Shown: positions 52,806 to 61,503 of the stretch, piece by piece
How positions within the stretch are numbered: the first letter of the stretch is position 1
How the letters are laid out: every line of letters starts with the position of its first letter
Origin: Polyangiaceae bacterium
Lineage (GTDB): Bacteria; Myxococcota_A; Polyangia; Polyangiales; Polyangiaceae
DNA length: 64,000 bases
NCBI GenBank assembly: GCA_025936045.1
Contig: JAICUB010000002.1
Coordinates: forward strand, 1 to 64,000
Direction: 5' to 3'
Notes under the pieces: generated by a model
Database searches by the model: none
What the model was told of the DNA's origin: nothing
The model's input: the letters and a program-made list of their open reading frames with translations, nothing else
Made by a program: the position numbers and the translations under genes

Positions 52806-53776
52806 CAGCGGAGACCTCGCAGGCCCGCCGTCGCGCGCACCATGATGAGCGACCCCACCACGTTGACGGCGAGCGTGATGAGCAAGAGTACGAGGGCCGC
52901 GTACATGAGCGCGCCGACCTCGAACTCGCCCGCTTCGGGGAAATGGTTGGCGAGCAGCGCTGCCAGCGTGTTGCCCGGCGAAAACAGCGACCAACTGAAG
53001 TTTGGCGCGTTGCCGGCGAGCATGGCGAGCGCCATCGTTTCGCCGAAAGCGCGGCCGAGCCCGAGCACGAGCGCGCCGAAAATGCCGCCCGACGCGGTGG
53101 GCAGCGTGACCCTGAAAATGACCTCCCAACGTGTCGCGCCGAGCCCGTACGCCGCAGCCGCGAGACGCGGTGGAACGGCGGCCATCGCTTCACGGGACAC
53201 CGCCGTCACGGTCGGCAGGATCATGATCGCGAGCACGAGGGAGGCAGGCAAGATGCCGGGGCCGCTCAGGCGCGTCGCGAACAGCGGGAAATTCGGAAAG
53301 TGATCGTTGAGCCAGGCGGCGCCCGGGCGCAAGAGCGGCACCAGCACGAAGATGCCCCAGAGGCCGTACACGACGCTCGGGATCGCCGCGAGCAGCTCTA
53401 CGACGTTCTTCATGACGACCTCGTAGCGGCGGTGCAGGAAGCCCTGGCTCAACACGAGCGCGAGCGTGACGCCGAGGAAGCCCGCGAGGAGGAGCGCCCA
53501 GAACGATGTGTAAAGCGTCCCGCCGATCTCCGGCAGAATCCCGAATTCGTTGCGGTTTGCGTCCCACACCGAGCCCGAAACGAAGCCGGCGCCGTACTTG
53601 GAGACCGCGGGGCTGGCATGCCGCAGCACTTCGAACACGATGCCTGCGAGCAACACCACGACCGCGCCGCCGAAGGCATGCGTGAGCCCGCGGAAGACGA
53701 CGTTCGCGCCCGTTTGCCAGGCCGTCGGCGGCCTGGCGACCGGCAGGCGAGGCGGGGTCGCGGCGGAGGGCGTCAC
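52805..53776 (-). CDS. pstC: Phosphate ABC transporter permease
   Basis: This 323-residue protein has six membrane segments. PstC-type features are AIPSVVYGLWGIFVL, GPGILPASLVLAIMILPTV, YGLGATRWEVIFRVTLPTA and GLGRAFGETMALAMLAGN. The GTG at 53776 overlaps the pstS stop (GTGA), which rules out the much longer upstream reading. It pairs with PstA to form the channel. Confidence 0.96.
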   Translation of the reverse strand: MTPSAATPPRLPVARPPTAWQTGANVVFRGLTHAFGGAVVVLLAGIVFEVLRHASPAVSKYGAGFVSGSVWDANRNEFGILPEIGGTLYTSFWALLLAGFLGVTLALVLSQGFLHRRYEVVMKNVVELLAAIPSVVYGLWGIFVLVPLLRPGAAWLNDHFPNFPLFATRLSGPGILPASLVLAIMILPTVTAVSREAMAAVPPRLAAAAYGLGATRWEVIFRVTLPTASGGIFGALVLGLGRAFGETMALAMLAGNAPNFSWSLFSPGNTLAALLANHFPEAGEFEVGALMYAALVLLLITLAVNVVGSLIMVRATAGLRGLR

Positions 53777-54873
53777 TCGATCGTCTCCGCAGCCTTCTGG
53801 ACCTTCTCCGTCACGTTCGCAGGCAGCGGCAGGTAGTGGAGCTCTTTCGAGAGCGCCTGCCCGTCGCCGAGGCACCACTTGAGGAGCGCCTTGATCGAGT
53901 CGGCCTTGGTCTTGTCGCCGTACTTCTTCTTCGCAAGAAGCCAGGTGTAGGTCGCGATCGGATAGGAGTCGTCTCCTTCGGGATCGGTCACCCATGCGCG
54001 GAGGTCGGCCGGGAGCTCGACGTGCGACAGCGCGGCCGCGGCGGCTTCCGGCGTCGGCGCGACGTACTTACCGGCTTTGTTCTGCAGCATGGCCGTCGGC
54101 TGGTTACTCGTCGCTGCGAAGACGTATTCGATGTAGCCGATCGCGCCGGGGGTGCGCTGCACCAGTGCCGCGACGCCGTCGTTCTTGGCGCCGCCGACCG
54201 CCGCTTTCGCCGGCCAATTCACGGACTTACCGGTGCCCGGGCCCTTCTTCCACTTCTCGCTGATGGCGCTCAGGTGCTGAGTGAAGACGAACGTCGTGCC
54301 GCTGCCGTCAGAGCGGTTCACCGGGGTAATCGCCGTGGCAGGGAGCTTCACGCCCGGATTTTCGGACGCGATCCTCGGGTCATTCCAGTTTGTGATCTCG
54401 CCGAGGAAGATACCGGCGTAAGCGTCGCGGCTGAGCTTGAGCACCTTCACGTCGGGCAGGTTATAGGCGAGCACGATGTGGCCCGCGGTCATCGGCAAGA
54501 GCACCACGTTGCCGTGCGCCTGCTTGAGCTCCTCGTCCGTCATCGCGGAGTCGCTCGCGCCGAAGTCGGTCTGCCCGGCCGTGAAGGCCTTGATGCCGGC
54601 GCCGCTGCCGGTCGCCTGGTAGTTCACGCGGATGTGAGGGTTCTTCGTGCTGAACTCGCGGAACCATCGGGAGTAAAGTGGCGCGGGGAAGCTCGCTCCC
54701 GAGCCCTGGAGCGTCACCGTGCTCGGCTCCGCCGCCTTCGCGGGGGTTGCCTCGGAGCCGGTCGCCGGGGCTCCGCTGCCTTCAGGCGCTCCCTTCTTGC
54801 AGCCGGCCATGAGCATGAGCGTGAGCGAGAGGAGTGCGAAGAGGGTTCGTACGGAACGGTCCAGATGACGCAT
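53773..54873 (-). CDS. pstS: Phosphate-binding lipoprotein
   Basis: This 366-residue protein has a lipobox LMAGC at the end of the signal and an Ala/Glu-rich linker. The PstS core follows: TLQGSGASFPAPLYSRWF, YQATGSGAGIKAFTAG, TDFGASDSAMTDEE, NRSDGSGTTFVFTQHL and GAIGYIEYVFA. These Ser/Asp/Arg positions bind phosphate. It is the first gene of the pstSCAB run and divergent from ppk. The ATG at 54873 begins the lipoprotein signal. Confidence 0.97.
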   Translation of the reverse strand: MRHLDRSVRTLFALLSLTLMLMAGCKKGAPEGSGAPATGSEATPAKAAEPSTVTLQGSGASFPAPLYSRWFREFSTKNPHIRVNYQATGSGAGIKAFTAGQTDFGASDSAMTDEELKQAHGNVVLLPMTAGHIVLAYNLPDVKVLKLSRDAYAGIFLGEITNWNDPRIASENPGVKLPATAITPVNRSDGSGTTFVFTQHLSAISEKWKKGPGTGKSVNWPAKAAVGGAKNDGVAALVQRTPGAIGYIEYVFAATSNQPTAMLQNKAGKYVAPTPEAAAAALSHVELPADLRAWVTDPEGDDSYPIATYTWLLAKKKYGDKTKADSIKALLKWCLGDGQALSKELHYLPLPANVTEKVQKAAETIE

Positions 54874-55059
54874 CGATGAGCTGCCTCGCGGTAAGCCGCA
54901 GGGTTGCGGTAGATTTTTTCGGTTGCGTCCCCCCTTAGCGCGAAGTGGGGTCAAAATTCACCCGAAGACGGCTTTGGCACCGAAACGTCGCCCCGCCTCC
55001 ATCGACTAGTTTCCTCCTGCACCGCGACACGGGAATTTGTTCACGTTAGGACTCCGGTC
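54874..55059. promoter_or_regulatory. pstS-ppk divergent control region
   Basis: This 186-bp region separates divergent pstS and ppk and must hold both promoters. GGTTGCG occurs at 54902-54908 and 54921-54927 as a direct repeat, 19 bp apart from start to start. That does not match the 11-bp spacing of a classic Pho box, so PhoB control is only a guess. AGGA at 55037-55040, or close to it, serves as the ppk ribosome site. Confidence 0.45.
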
Positions 55060-57303
55060 ATGTCGGAAAAAGCCTCGCAAAACGGCGTCGGCCCGGACCA
55101 GCGCCCCCTTGACGACCCGGCGCTCTATGTGAACCGGGAGCTCTCCTGGCTCGCCTTCAACGCGAGGGTGCTGGAGCAGGCGAGCGATCCGAGCTGGCCT
55201 CTGCTCGAGCGCGTGAAGTTCCTCGCCATCTTTGCGGCGAACCTGGACGAGTTTTTCATGATTCGCGTCGCCGGCCTGCACGATCAGCGGGCGGCCGAGC
55301 TCGCGACCCGCGCGCCCGTCATCGAAGAGCTTGCGAAGATCCGCCTGGCGGTGAGCGAGCTCTCCGAGCGCGCGCAGGAGCTCTTCGTCGAGCTCTGCTC
55401 CGCGCTCGAAGCGAACGGCATCCGGCTGAAACGCTACGGCGACTTGAGCGAGCGTGCGCAGCGCTGGACGCGCGACTATTTCCGCAAGCAGGTCTTCCCG
55501 GTGCTGACGCCGCTCGCCGTGGATCCGCTGCATCCGTTCCCGTTCGTTTCGAACCTCTCGCTCTCCCTCGCGGTCGAGGCTGAGGATCCCGAGACTCACG
55601 AGCGCGGCGTCGCGCGCGTGAAGGTGCCCGAGAGCCTCGAGCGCTTGCTCCACGTTCCGAGCGAAGCGAAGCCGCAAGGCGACGCGCCCGCGCCGCTCGA
55701 CATCCTGCTACTCGAGGCGCTGATCGCGGAAAACCTCGCGGATCTGTTCCCCGGGATGAACATCGTCGGCTGCTGGGCGTTCCGCGTGACGCGCGACATG
55801 GATCTCGAGATCCTCGAGGAAGAAGCCGCGGATCTGCTGGCGCTCGTCGACCGCGAAGTACGGCGCCGCCGTTTCGGCGAAGCGGTCCGGCTCGAAATCG
55901 TCGCCGACGCGCCGGAGCGCATCCGGCGCCTCTTGCTCGAAAACCTCGAGCTCGATCCGAGCGACGTCTACGAGACGCGCGGTCTGCTCGGCCTTTCGAG
56001 CCTGTTCGCGCTCGCAAAGCTGCCGGTCGCGAGCCTCCACGACGCCCCGCTCCACCAGCTCGCTCCGATTGGCTGGGGCGGCGATCCGTTCGCGCGCATC
56101 GCCTCAGGGGAGCTACTGCTGCATCACCCGTACGAATCCTTCACGCCCGTGCTCGACCTCCTGCGCGCGGCCGCCCACGACCCCAACGTCTTGGCCATCA
56201 AAATGACGCTCTACCGCGCCGGCTCCGACGCCGAAGCGGTGAAGGCGCTGATCCGTGCCGCCGAGCACGGCAAGCAAGTTGCCGTCTCGATCGAGCTCAA
56301 GGCGCGCTTCGACGAGGAGAACAACATCGGTTGGGCGCGAGCTCTCGAGCGCGCGGGCGCGCACGTGTTCTACGGCGCTTCCGGGCTGAAAACGCACGCC
56401 AAGGCCCTGCTCGTCGTCCGGCGCGAGGCGGACGGTTTGCGCCGCTACGTCCACCTTTCGACCGGCAACTACAACGCTTCCACGGCGCGGCTCTATACGG
56501 ATCTCGGCTTCTTTACGACCGACGACCTCATCGGTGAGGACGTGACGGAGCTCTTCAACGCGCTGTCCGGCTTTTCACGCGACGTGGCGTATCGAAAGCT
56601 AGCCGTGGCGCCGCGCACGATGCGGCCCATGCTCGTCGCGAAGATCCGCCGGGAAGCGGAGCGCGCGCGCCGCAGCGAGCCCGCGCGCATCTTCGCGAAG
56701 CTGAACGCGCTGGTCGACGCCGAAGTGATCAGCGAGCTCTACGAGGCGTCACGCGCCGGCGTGCCGATCGATCTGCTCGTGCGCGGTACGTGTTGCCTGC
56801 GCCCGGGCGTGGCGGGCGTTTCGGAGAACGTCCGCGTCTACTCGCTGCTCGGGCGCTTCCTCGAGCACGAGCGCGTGTACCTGTTCGGAACGGGTGAAAC
56901 GGAGGAGTTTTTCCTGGGTTCCGCCGACTGGATGCCGCGCAATCTCGACCGCCGCGTCGAGGTGCTGTTTCCGATCGCGAGCCGCGCGCTGTGCGATCGC
57001 ATCCGGCACGAGGTGCTCGAGCCGTTCGAGCTCGACGACTCCCGCGTGTACACGATGGATAGCGACGGCAAATACCAGCGAAGGAAGCCGGCGGCGGGCG
57101 CGGCGCCGATAGACGGCCAGGTCGAGGCGCAAGCGCGCGTCGCCGCCGAGCACGCCGCGTCAGTGCGCGGGCGTGTCGAGCGTCTCCCGCACCTTGCGCA
57201 GGAGGAGCTCGGGCGTGATGGGCTTCTGCAGGAAAGCGACTTCCCCCTCGAGGAGCCCGTGCCGGACGACGGAGTCGTCCGTGTAGCCGGACATATAGAG
57301 TAA
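55060..57303 (+). CDS. ppk: Polyphosphate kinase 1
   Basis: This 747-residue protein has the PPK1 order: N domain (YVNRELSWLAFNARVLEQ), head domain, and the two PLD-like C domains. The phospho-His lies in LKTHAKALL (H446), followed by HLSTGNYN and YTDLGFFT; later motifs include RGTCCLRPGV and FFLGSADWMPRNLDRRVEV. It makes polyphosphate from ATP, and reversibly. After the usual end near YQRRKPAAGAAP it continues about 60 residues; the last 48 codons (57160-57303) are antisense to the histidine kinase gene. It is divergent from pstS. Confidence 0.96.
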   Translation: MSEKASQNGVGPDQRPLDDPALYVNRELSWLAFNARVLEQASDPSWPLLERVKFLAIFAANLDEFFMIRVAGLHDQRAAELATRAPVIEELAKIRLAVSELSERAQELFVELCSALEANGIRLKRYGDLSERAQRWTRDYFRKQVFPVLTPLAVDPLHPFPFVSNLSLSLAVEAEDPETHERGVARVKVPESLERLLHVPSEAKPQGDAPAPLDILLLEALIAENLADLFPGMNIVGCWAFRVTRDMDLEILEEEAADLLALVDREVRRRRFGEAVRLEIVADAPERIRRLLLENLELDPSDVYETRGLLGLSSLFALAKLPVASLHDAPLHQLAPIGWGGDPFARIASGELLLHHPYESFTPVLDLLRAAAHDPNVLAIKMTLYRAGSDAEAVKALIRAAEHGKQVAVSIELKARFDEENNIGWARALERAGAHVFYGASGLKTHAKALLVVRREADGLRRYVHLSTGNYNASTARLYTDLGFFTTDDLIGEDVTELFNALSGFSRDVAYRKLAVAPRTMRPMLVAKIRREAERARRSEPARIFAKLNALVDAEVISELYEASRAGVPIDLLVRGTCCLRPGVAGVSENVRVYSLLGRFLEHERVYLFGTGETEEFFLGSADWMPRNLDRRVEVLFPIASRALCDRIRHEVLEPFELDDSRVYTMDSDGKYQRRKPAAGAAPIDGQVEAQARVAAEHAASVRGRVERLPHLAQEELGRDGLLQESDFPLEEPVPDDGVVRVAGHIE

Positions 57304-59130
57304 CCGGACGCCCGGGCGGCGGCTCCGGAGCGCGCTGCCGAGCTCCGGACCGCCCATCTCGGGCATCACGACGTCGCTCACGAGCAGGTCGATGTGGCCC
57401 TCGAAGCGCTCGGCGACGGCGAGCGCATCGCCGCCGGAGCGCGCTTCGAGCACGCGATAGCCGCCGCGCGCGAGCACGCGCCGGAGCACGGCCCGCACCT
57501 GCTCGTCGTCCTCGGCCACCAGCACCGTCTCGCCGCGCGACGTGGTGCGGACGGCGGGTAGGCGCGTCTCGGAAGCGACGCGGAGCTCGTCGGCACGCGG
57601 GAAATAAAGCTTGAACGTCGCGCCGCGGCCGGGCTCGCTGTACGCGAAAAGCGAGCCGCCGCTCTGCTTCACGATACCGAACACGGTCGACAGGCCGAGC
57701 CCCGTGCCTTTGCCCTGCTCCTTGGTCGTGAAGAACGGCTCGAACGCGCGCTCGAGCGTCGCTCGGTCCATGCCGGCGCCGGTGTCGCTCACGGCGAGCA
57801 TGACGTGCGGCCCCGGTTTCACGTCCGGGTGCGTCTCCCCGTAGCCGCTGTCGAAGACGACGTTCGCCGTTTCGATCGTGAGGCGACCGCCGCGCGGCAT
57901 CGCGTCGCGCGCGTTGACGACGAGGTTCAAAACCACCTGCTCGAGCTGCCCCACGTCGACCTTCACGCGCCCGAGACCGACGCCCTGCACGTACTCGAGC
58001 GCGATGTCTTCGCCGATCATGCGCACGAGCATCTCGCGCGAGCTTAGCAGCACCTCGTTCAGATCGAGCACGCGCGGTTCGAGCAGCTGCCGTCGGCCGA
58101 ACGCGAGGAGCTGGCGCGTGAGGCGGCTCGCTCGTTCCGCGGCGAGCTGGATTTCCGCGAGATCGCTCCTCACCTCCGCCGGATCGTCCACCGCCCCGAG
58201 CGCGAGCGACGCGGCGCTCTGGATCACCGAGAGCAGGTTGTTGAAGTCGTGCGCGACGCCGCCCGCCAGCCTGCCCACCGCTTCCATCTTCTGCGCGTGG
58301 CGCAGCTGCTCTTCGGTCCGTTCGACCTTGAGCGCGAGCTCGTCATGCGAGGCGCGCAGGAGATCCTGGGCGCGCTTCGTGTCGGTGATGTCGATGGAAA
58401 CGCCCAGCAGATGCTCGGGTCGACCGGCGTCGTCGTAGAGCGGGATCTTGCGCGTGTGGAGCCAGCGCTCGCCGTTCTTCGTTCGAATCGGCTCTTCGGG
58501 GACGTCGAGGACGCCCGTGCGCAGCACCTCGCGATCCTTCGTGACGAAAAAATCGGCCTGGTCTTGCGGAAAGAAGTCGTAGTCCGACTTGCCGAGTAGC
58601 TCGTCCCTCGTGAGCCCGAGCAACTCCTCGCCGGCGCGATTGAAGCGCTCGAAGCGCAGGTGCTCCGCCTCCTTCATGAAGACCATGGCCGGCATGTTTT
58701 CGACGATGGAATCGAGGAAGCGGTTCAGGCGCGTGGCCTCCGTCTCCGCGCGCCTCAGCGCGTCCTGTTCGTCGATCAGCACCGCGACCGCGCCTTCACC
58801 GACCGGGAGCGCACGGAGGAGCACGGCGCTCGCTCCGAGGCCCGTCCATGTCGTCGCCCCGAAGTCCTGCGCGCGGCGCGTGCGCGCCACTTCGAACATG
58901 GCCGCGATGCGCGCGCGGTCGGCGTGCGGAAACAGATCGCGCATCGTGCGACCGGCGCTTCGCTCCGGGTCGAGCGAAAGCCAACGCGCTGCGGTGCGGT
59001 TGACGTAAACGAGCCTGAGCTCCCTCGGGTCCGTGTCCGTCCACTCGCTCGCCGAGGTCGGTTGCCAGACGAGCACGCCCGACGCGACCGCGTCGAGCAG
59101 TTCCGCCTGAATTCCCGAATCCACCCGCAA
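57160..59130 (-). CDS. PAS hybrid histidine kinase with C-terminal receiver
   Basis: This protein has about 656 residues. Two PAS-like domains span roughly 10-120 and 145-260 (the latter IVENMPAMVFMKEAEHLRF and DYDFFPQDQADFF). A coiled segment is followed by HisKA with GGVAHDFNNLLSVIQS (phospho-His). The HATPase has VVLNLVVNARDAMP, DTGAGMD and GKGTGLGLSTVFGIV. The C-terminal REC has LVAEDDEQVRAVL and LLVSDVVMPEMGG, with YMSGYTDD. No membrane segment is seen, so it is a cytoplasmic sensor. The start is TTG 59130 or GTG 59124. Its last 48 codons overlap the ppk 3' end. Confidence 0.93.
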   Translation of the reverse strand: MRVDSGIQAELLDAVASGVLVWQPTSASEWTDTDPRELRLVYVNRTAARWLSLDPERSAGRTMRDLFPHADRARIAAMFEVARTRRAQDFGATTWTGLGASAVLLRALPVGEGAVAVLIDEQDALRRAETEATRLNRFLDSIVENMPAMVFMKEAEHLRFERFNRAGEELLGLTRDELLGKSDYDFFPQDQADFFVTKDREVLRTGVLDVPEEPIRTKNGERWLHTRKIPLYDDAGRPEHLLGVSIDITDTKRAQDLLRASHDELALKVERTEEQLRHAQKMEAVGRLAGGVAHDFNNLLSVIQSAASLALGAVDDPAEVRSDLAEIQLAAERASRLTRQLLAFGRRQLLEPRVLDLNEVLLSSREMLVRMIGEDIALEYVQGVGLGRVKVDVGQLEQVVLNLVVNARDAMPRGGRLTIETANVVFDSGYGETHPDVKPGPHVMLAVSDTGAGMDRATLERAFEPFFTTKEQGKGTGLGLSTVFGIVKQSGGSLFAYSEPGRGATFKLYFPRADELRVASETRLPAVRTTSRGETVLVAEDDEQVRAVLRRVLARGGYRVLEARSGGDALAVAERFEGHIDLLVSDVVMPEMGGPELGSALRSRRPGVRLLYMSGYTDDSVVRHGLLEGEVAFLQKPITPELLLRKVRETLDTPAH

Positions 59131-59261
59131 GTTTCTTTAGGTCCGCGGGCAGCCCTTTGCCCGCACGGTGGGCGCTCAGCGTACCATGCTCCTAAGCGTA
59201 TTTCTTTAGACGTCAACCGCTCGCTCTGGACATGAACACTGCCAGATACATGGAGGCTCGA

Positions 59262-59348
59262 ATGCGTTTCAACCCGGCCATCTGCGCGGTTTCTTTGGTG
59301 TTCGAGGGGGCCGTCGTTGCGGCCGCCGGCAATTGCGGCGAGAAGTAA
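59262..59348 (+). CDS. Possible 28-residue hydrophobic peptide
   Basis: GGAGG at 59253-59257, 4 nt before ATG 59262, is one of the strongest ribosome sites in the window. The frame encodes MRFNPAICAVSLVFEG and a short Ala/Gly-rich end, and stops 5 bp before the next ATG. It could be a leader peptide, a small membrane protein or a degraded signal peptide. An in-frame ATG at 59232 would add 10 residues. Confidence 0.35.
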   Translation: MRFNPAICAVSLVFEGAVVAAAGNCGEK

Positions 59349-59353
59349 GCGCC

Positions 59354-60139
59354 ATGCGAGAACCGTCTCTTCGGTCCGTCCTCTCGGTCGTCGTTCTCCC
59401 GCTTCTCGCCGCCTGTGCCGCCCCCGCTCGGCCGGCGCCGATCGCGCCTTGCCCGACGGCGCCGCCGCCCGCGGTCGCCGCCGCCTCCGCTCCGCCGGCT
59501 CCGAGCGCAGCGCCCGCGGTCGCCACCAATCCGCTGCCGGTTTGCGCGCACGGCATGCAGCCCGGGCCCGAGGGCCTCTTCGACGACTTCGAGGACGGCA
59601 CGAATCAGGTCGCCGTGCTCGACGGTCGCAACGGTTATTGGTGGATCGCCAAGGCTCCGCACGCTTCCGTGGAGCTGCCCGGCCCGGAGTTTCGCGTCTC
59701 GGACGGCGGCCCCGCGGGCTCGAAGCGCGCCGCGCACGTGGCGGGCAAGACGGACATCGAGGACGTCTGGGGCTTCTCGCTCGGCGGGAACTTCCTCGGC
59801 GGCGGCTTTTACGACGCGTCCAAGTACGCGGGCGTGAGCTTTCAAATCAAGGGCACGCCGAAGAGCTTCGTGCGCTTCAAGGTGCACGACGTGAACACCC
59901 ACCCCGACGGCGGCGTGTGCAAGGAATGCTGGAACGCGTTCGGCAAGACGCTCCAGCTGAACGGCGATTGGCAAACCTTCGAGCTTTCGTTCGCTGAGCT
60001 CCGGCAGCTCGACGGCTGGGGCAGCCCGCAGCCGGCGAACCTCGCGAGCGCGAAGGTGAAGCACCTCGAGTGGGCGATCGATCAGGGGACGCCCTTCGAC
60101 TTCTGGGTCGACGACGTGAAGCTGCTTCAGTGCAAGTAG
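59354..60139 (+). CDS. Carbohydrate-binding-like lipoprotein (beta-sandwich)
   Basis: This 261-residue protein has a lipoprotein signal (VVVLPLLAAC) and a Pro/Ala-rich linker to about residue 60. A beta-sandwich domain follows: LFDDFEDGTNQVAVLDGR, YWWIAKAP, DVWGFSLGGNFLGG, AGVSFQIKGTP and WAIDQGTPFDFWVDDVKLL. The FDDFEDGTN opening and the D-x-W-V-D-D-V ending are typical of CBM11-like or related sugar-binding sandwiches found with glycoside hydrolases. It converges on a GH5 gene, which fits a role in cellulose or beta-glucan binding. I recognise no catalytic residues. Confidence 0.75.
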   Translation: MREPSLRSVLSVVVLPLLAACAAPARPAPIAPCPTAPPPAVAAASAPPAPSAAPAVATNPLPVCAHGMQPGPEGLFDDFEDGTNQVAVLDGRNGYWWIAKAPHASVELPGPEFRVSDGGPAGSKRAAHVAGKTDIEDVWGFSLGGNFLGGGFYDASKYAGVSFQIKGTPKSFVRFKVHDVNTHPDGGVCKECWNAFGKTLQLNGDWQTFELSFAELRQLDGWGSPQPANLASAKVKHLEWAIDQGTPFDFWVDDVKLLQCK

Positions 60140-60145
60140 CGTAGA

Positions 60146-60185
60146 GACGCGCGCGTCACGACGCGCGCGTCACGACGCGCGCGTC
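60146..60185. repeat. Three tandem copies of a 12-bp palindrome
   Basis: GACGCGCGCGTC occurs at 60146-60157, 60160-60171 and 60174-60185, with a 14-bp period. Each copy is a perfect palindrome. They fill the gap between two convergent genes, and the third overlaps the GH5 stop codon. They can pair within or between copies, and may act as a bidirectional terminator or a protein site. Confidence 0.8.
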
Positions 60186-61440
60186 ATCGATCCATGAGCG
60201 CGCGCCGGAGGCCTTCGTTCCAGTTGCCTGCGTAGACGTTCATGGCCTTGAAGCCGCCGCCGTCGTCCCAGTACGCCCAGCCGATCCCGCGCCGTTCGGC
60301 CTCGGTCCGCACGAGCCAAACGTAGTTCTCCCGTGACTGTTGGTCGGCGTTGTCGATCGCGCCGAACTCGCCGAGGTAGACGCGCTTGCCGGTCGCCTTC
60401 ACGTACTTGGCGGCGAAGTCCAAGTAGTCGTAGACGGCCTTCGGCCCGCCGGGGTTCTCCGCCGCGGGAAGCTCGTTGTAGCCCTTGAACCAATCCGCGA
60501 CCCACTTCTCCTTCGCGGCGTCGGGCAGCGGCGTCACGGGCGTGGCGGGGGGGCCGGGGAAGATCACGCCGCGCGTCTGGAACGGCGGGTCCATCCACGG
60601 AGCGCCCTGGTGCGTGAAGAGGATCGGCTCGTACATGTGAAACTGCGCGACCACGTTCGGATCCTTCGGCAAATCGAGCTCGGCCAAGCGTCGCGCGTTC
60701 GCCCAGAAGTACGAGTCGGCGAAGATGATGCGCTTCGGATTCTTCGCGCGGATGAGCTTGATGGCGTCGCGCGTGATGGCGTTGAGTAGCTTCGGCTCGA
60801 GCTTTTCCGTCGGCTCGTTCAGAATTTCGAAGGCGACCTCGGGCGGACGCTTCGCGAAATGCTCCGAAATCTGGCCCCAAATCGCCAACAGGCGCGCCTT
60901 GTTCGCGTTCGGATCCTTGTTCATCTCCTCGAAGTGGTGCACGTCGATGATGATCGAGAGGTGGCGAGCGAGCGCCTGATCGACGGCCCAATCGACGCGC
61001 TTCATGAACTCGTCGTTCACCTTGAAGGGCGCGGTCTCGCCCGAGCGCTCGGGAGTGCTGAAGCGCACGGGCAAGCGGACGTGATCGAACCCAGCCGCCT
61101 GCGCCATCTCGAAATGCTTCTCCGAAAGCACCGTGCCCCACGCCCCCTCCGTGGGAGCGTCGAGGCAATTGCCGAGATTGATGCCCTTCATGAAACCGGG
61201 AAGCGGCGCCGATTTCGCGATCACGTCGGGCCGCGCGAGGTTCTTGTCGAGGGGAGCCGCGACCGGGCCCTTCGGCGCGGGGGCAGCTCGTTGCGGCTCG
61301 GGCGCCGGTGCGACCGCGACGGGCGGGGGAGGCGCCGCGGTGACGGGCGGGCACGGCGGCGGCGCGACCGTCTCCGACGTCTGACAAGCGAACAGCGAGA
61401 GCCCGAGGGCAAGAGCAAAGCTTCGCGACGGAGTCGACAT
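60184..61440 (-). CDS. GH5-family endoglucanase-like lipoprotein
   Basis: This 418-residue protein has a lipobox LFAC and a Pro/Ala-rich linker (to about residue 65). The GH5 barrel shows MKGINLGNCLDAPTEGAWG, FDHVRLPVRFS, IIDVHHFEEM, FEILNEPT (acid/base Glu), FADSYFWANA, QFHMYEPILFTHQG and VYLGEFGAIDNAD (nucleophile Glu). Key residues are all present. GH5 enzymes hydrolyse beta-glucans, commonly cellulose. It is likely anchored outside the inner membrane. The ATG at 61440 starts a good signal. It converges on the CBM-like gene across the palindromic repeat. Confidence 0.93.
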   Translation of the reverse strand: MSTPSRSFALALGLSLFACQTSETVAPPPCPPVTAAPPPPVAVAPAPEPQRAAPAPKGPVAAPLDKNLARPDVIAKSAPLPGFMKGINLGNCLDAPTEGAWGTVLSEKHFEMAQAAGFDHVRLPVRFSTPERSGETAPFKVNDEFMKRVDWAVDQALARHLSIIIDVHHFEEMNKDPNANKARLLAIWGQISEHFAKRPPEVAFEILNEPTEKLEPKLLNAITRDAIKLIRAKNPKRIIFADSYFWANARRLAELDLPKDPNVVAQFHMYEPILFTHQGAPWMDPPFQTRGVIFPGPPATPVTPLPDAAKEKWVADWFKGYNELPAAENPGGPKAVYDYLDFAAKYVKATGKRVYLGEFGAIDNADQQSRENYVWLVRTEAERRGIGWAYWDDGGGFKAMNVYAGNWNEGLRRALMDR

Positions 61441-61503
61441 GCGGGCCCGCACGCTACTCTCGGCGCTTCGCGCGCGCCATCTCGTTGCGCGCCGTTCGGC
61501 GGG

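Noticed and set aside
54902-54927. A Pho box in the pstS-ppk spacer
   Set aside because: The GGTTGCG repeat has a 19-bp period and does not fit CTGTCAT-type 11-bp spacing. Kept only as part of the general control region.
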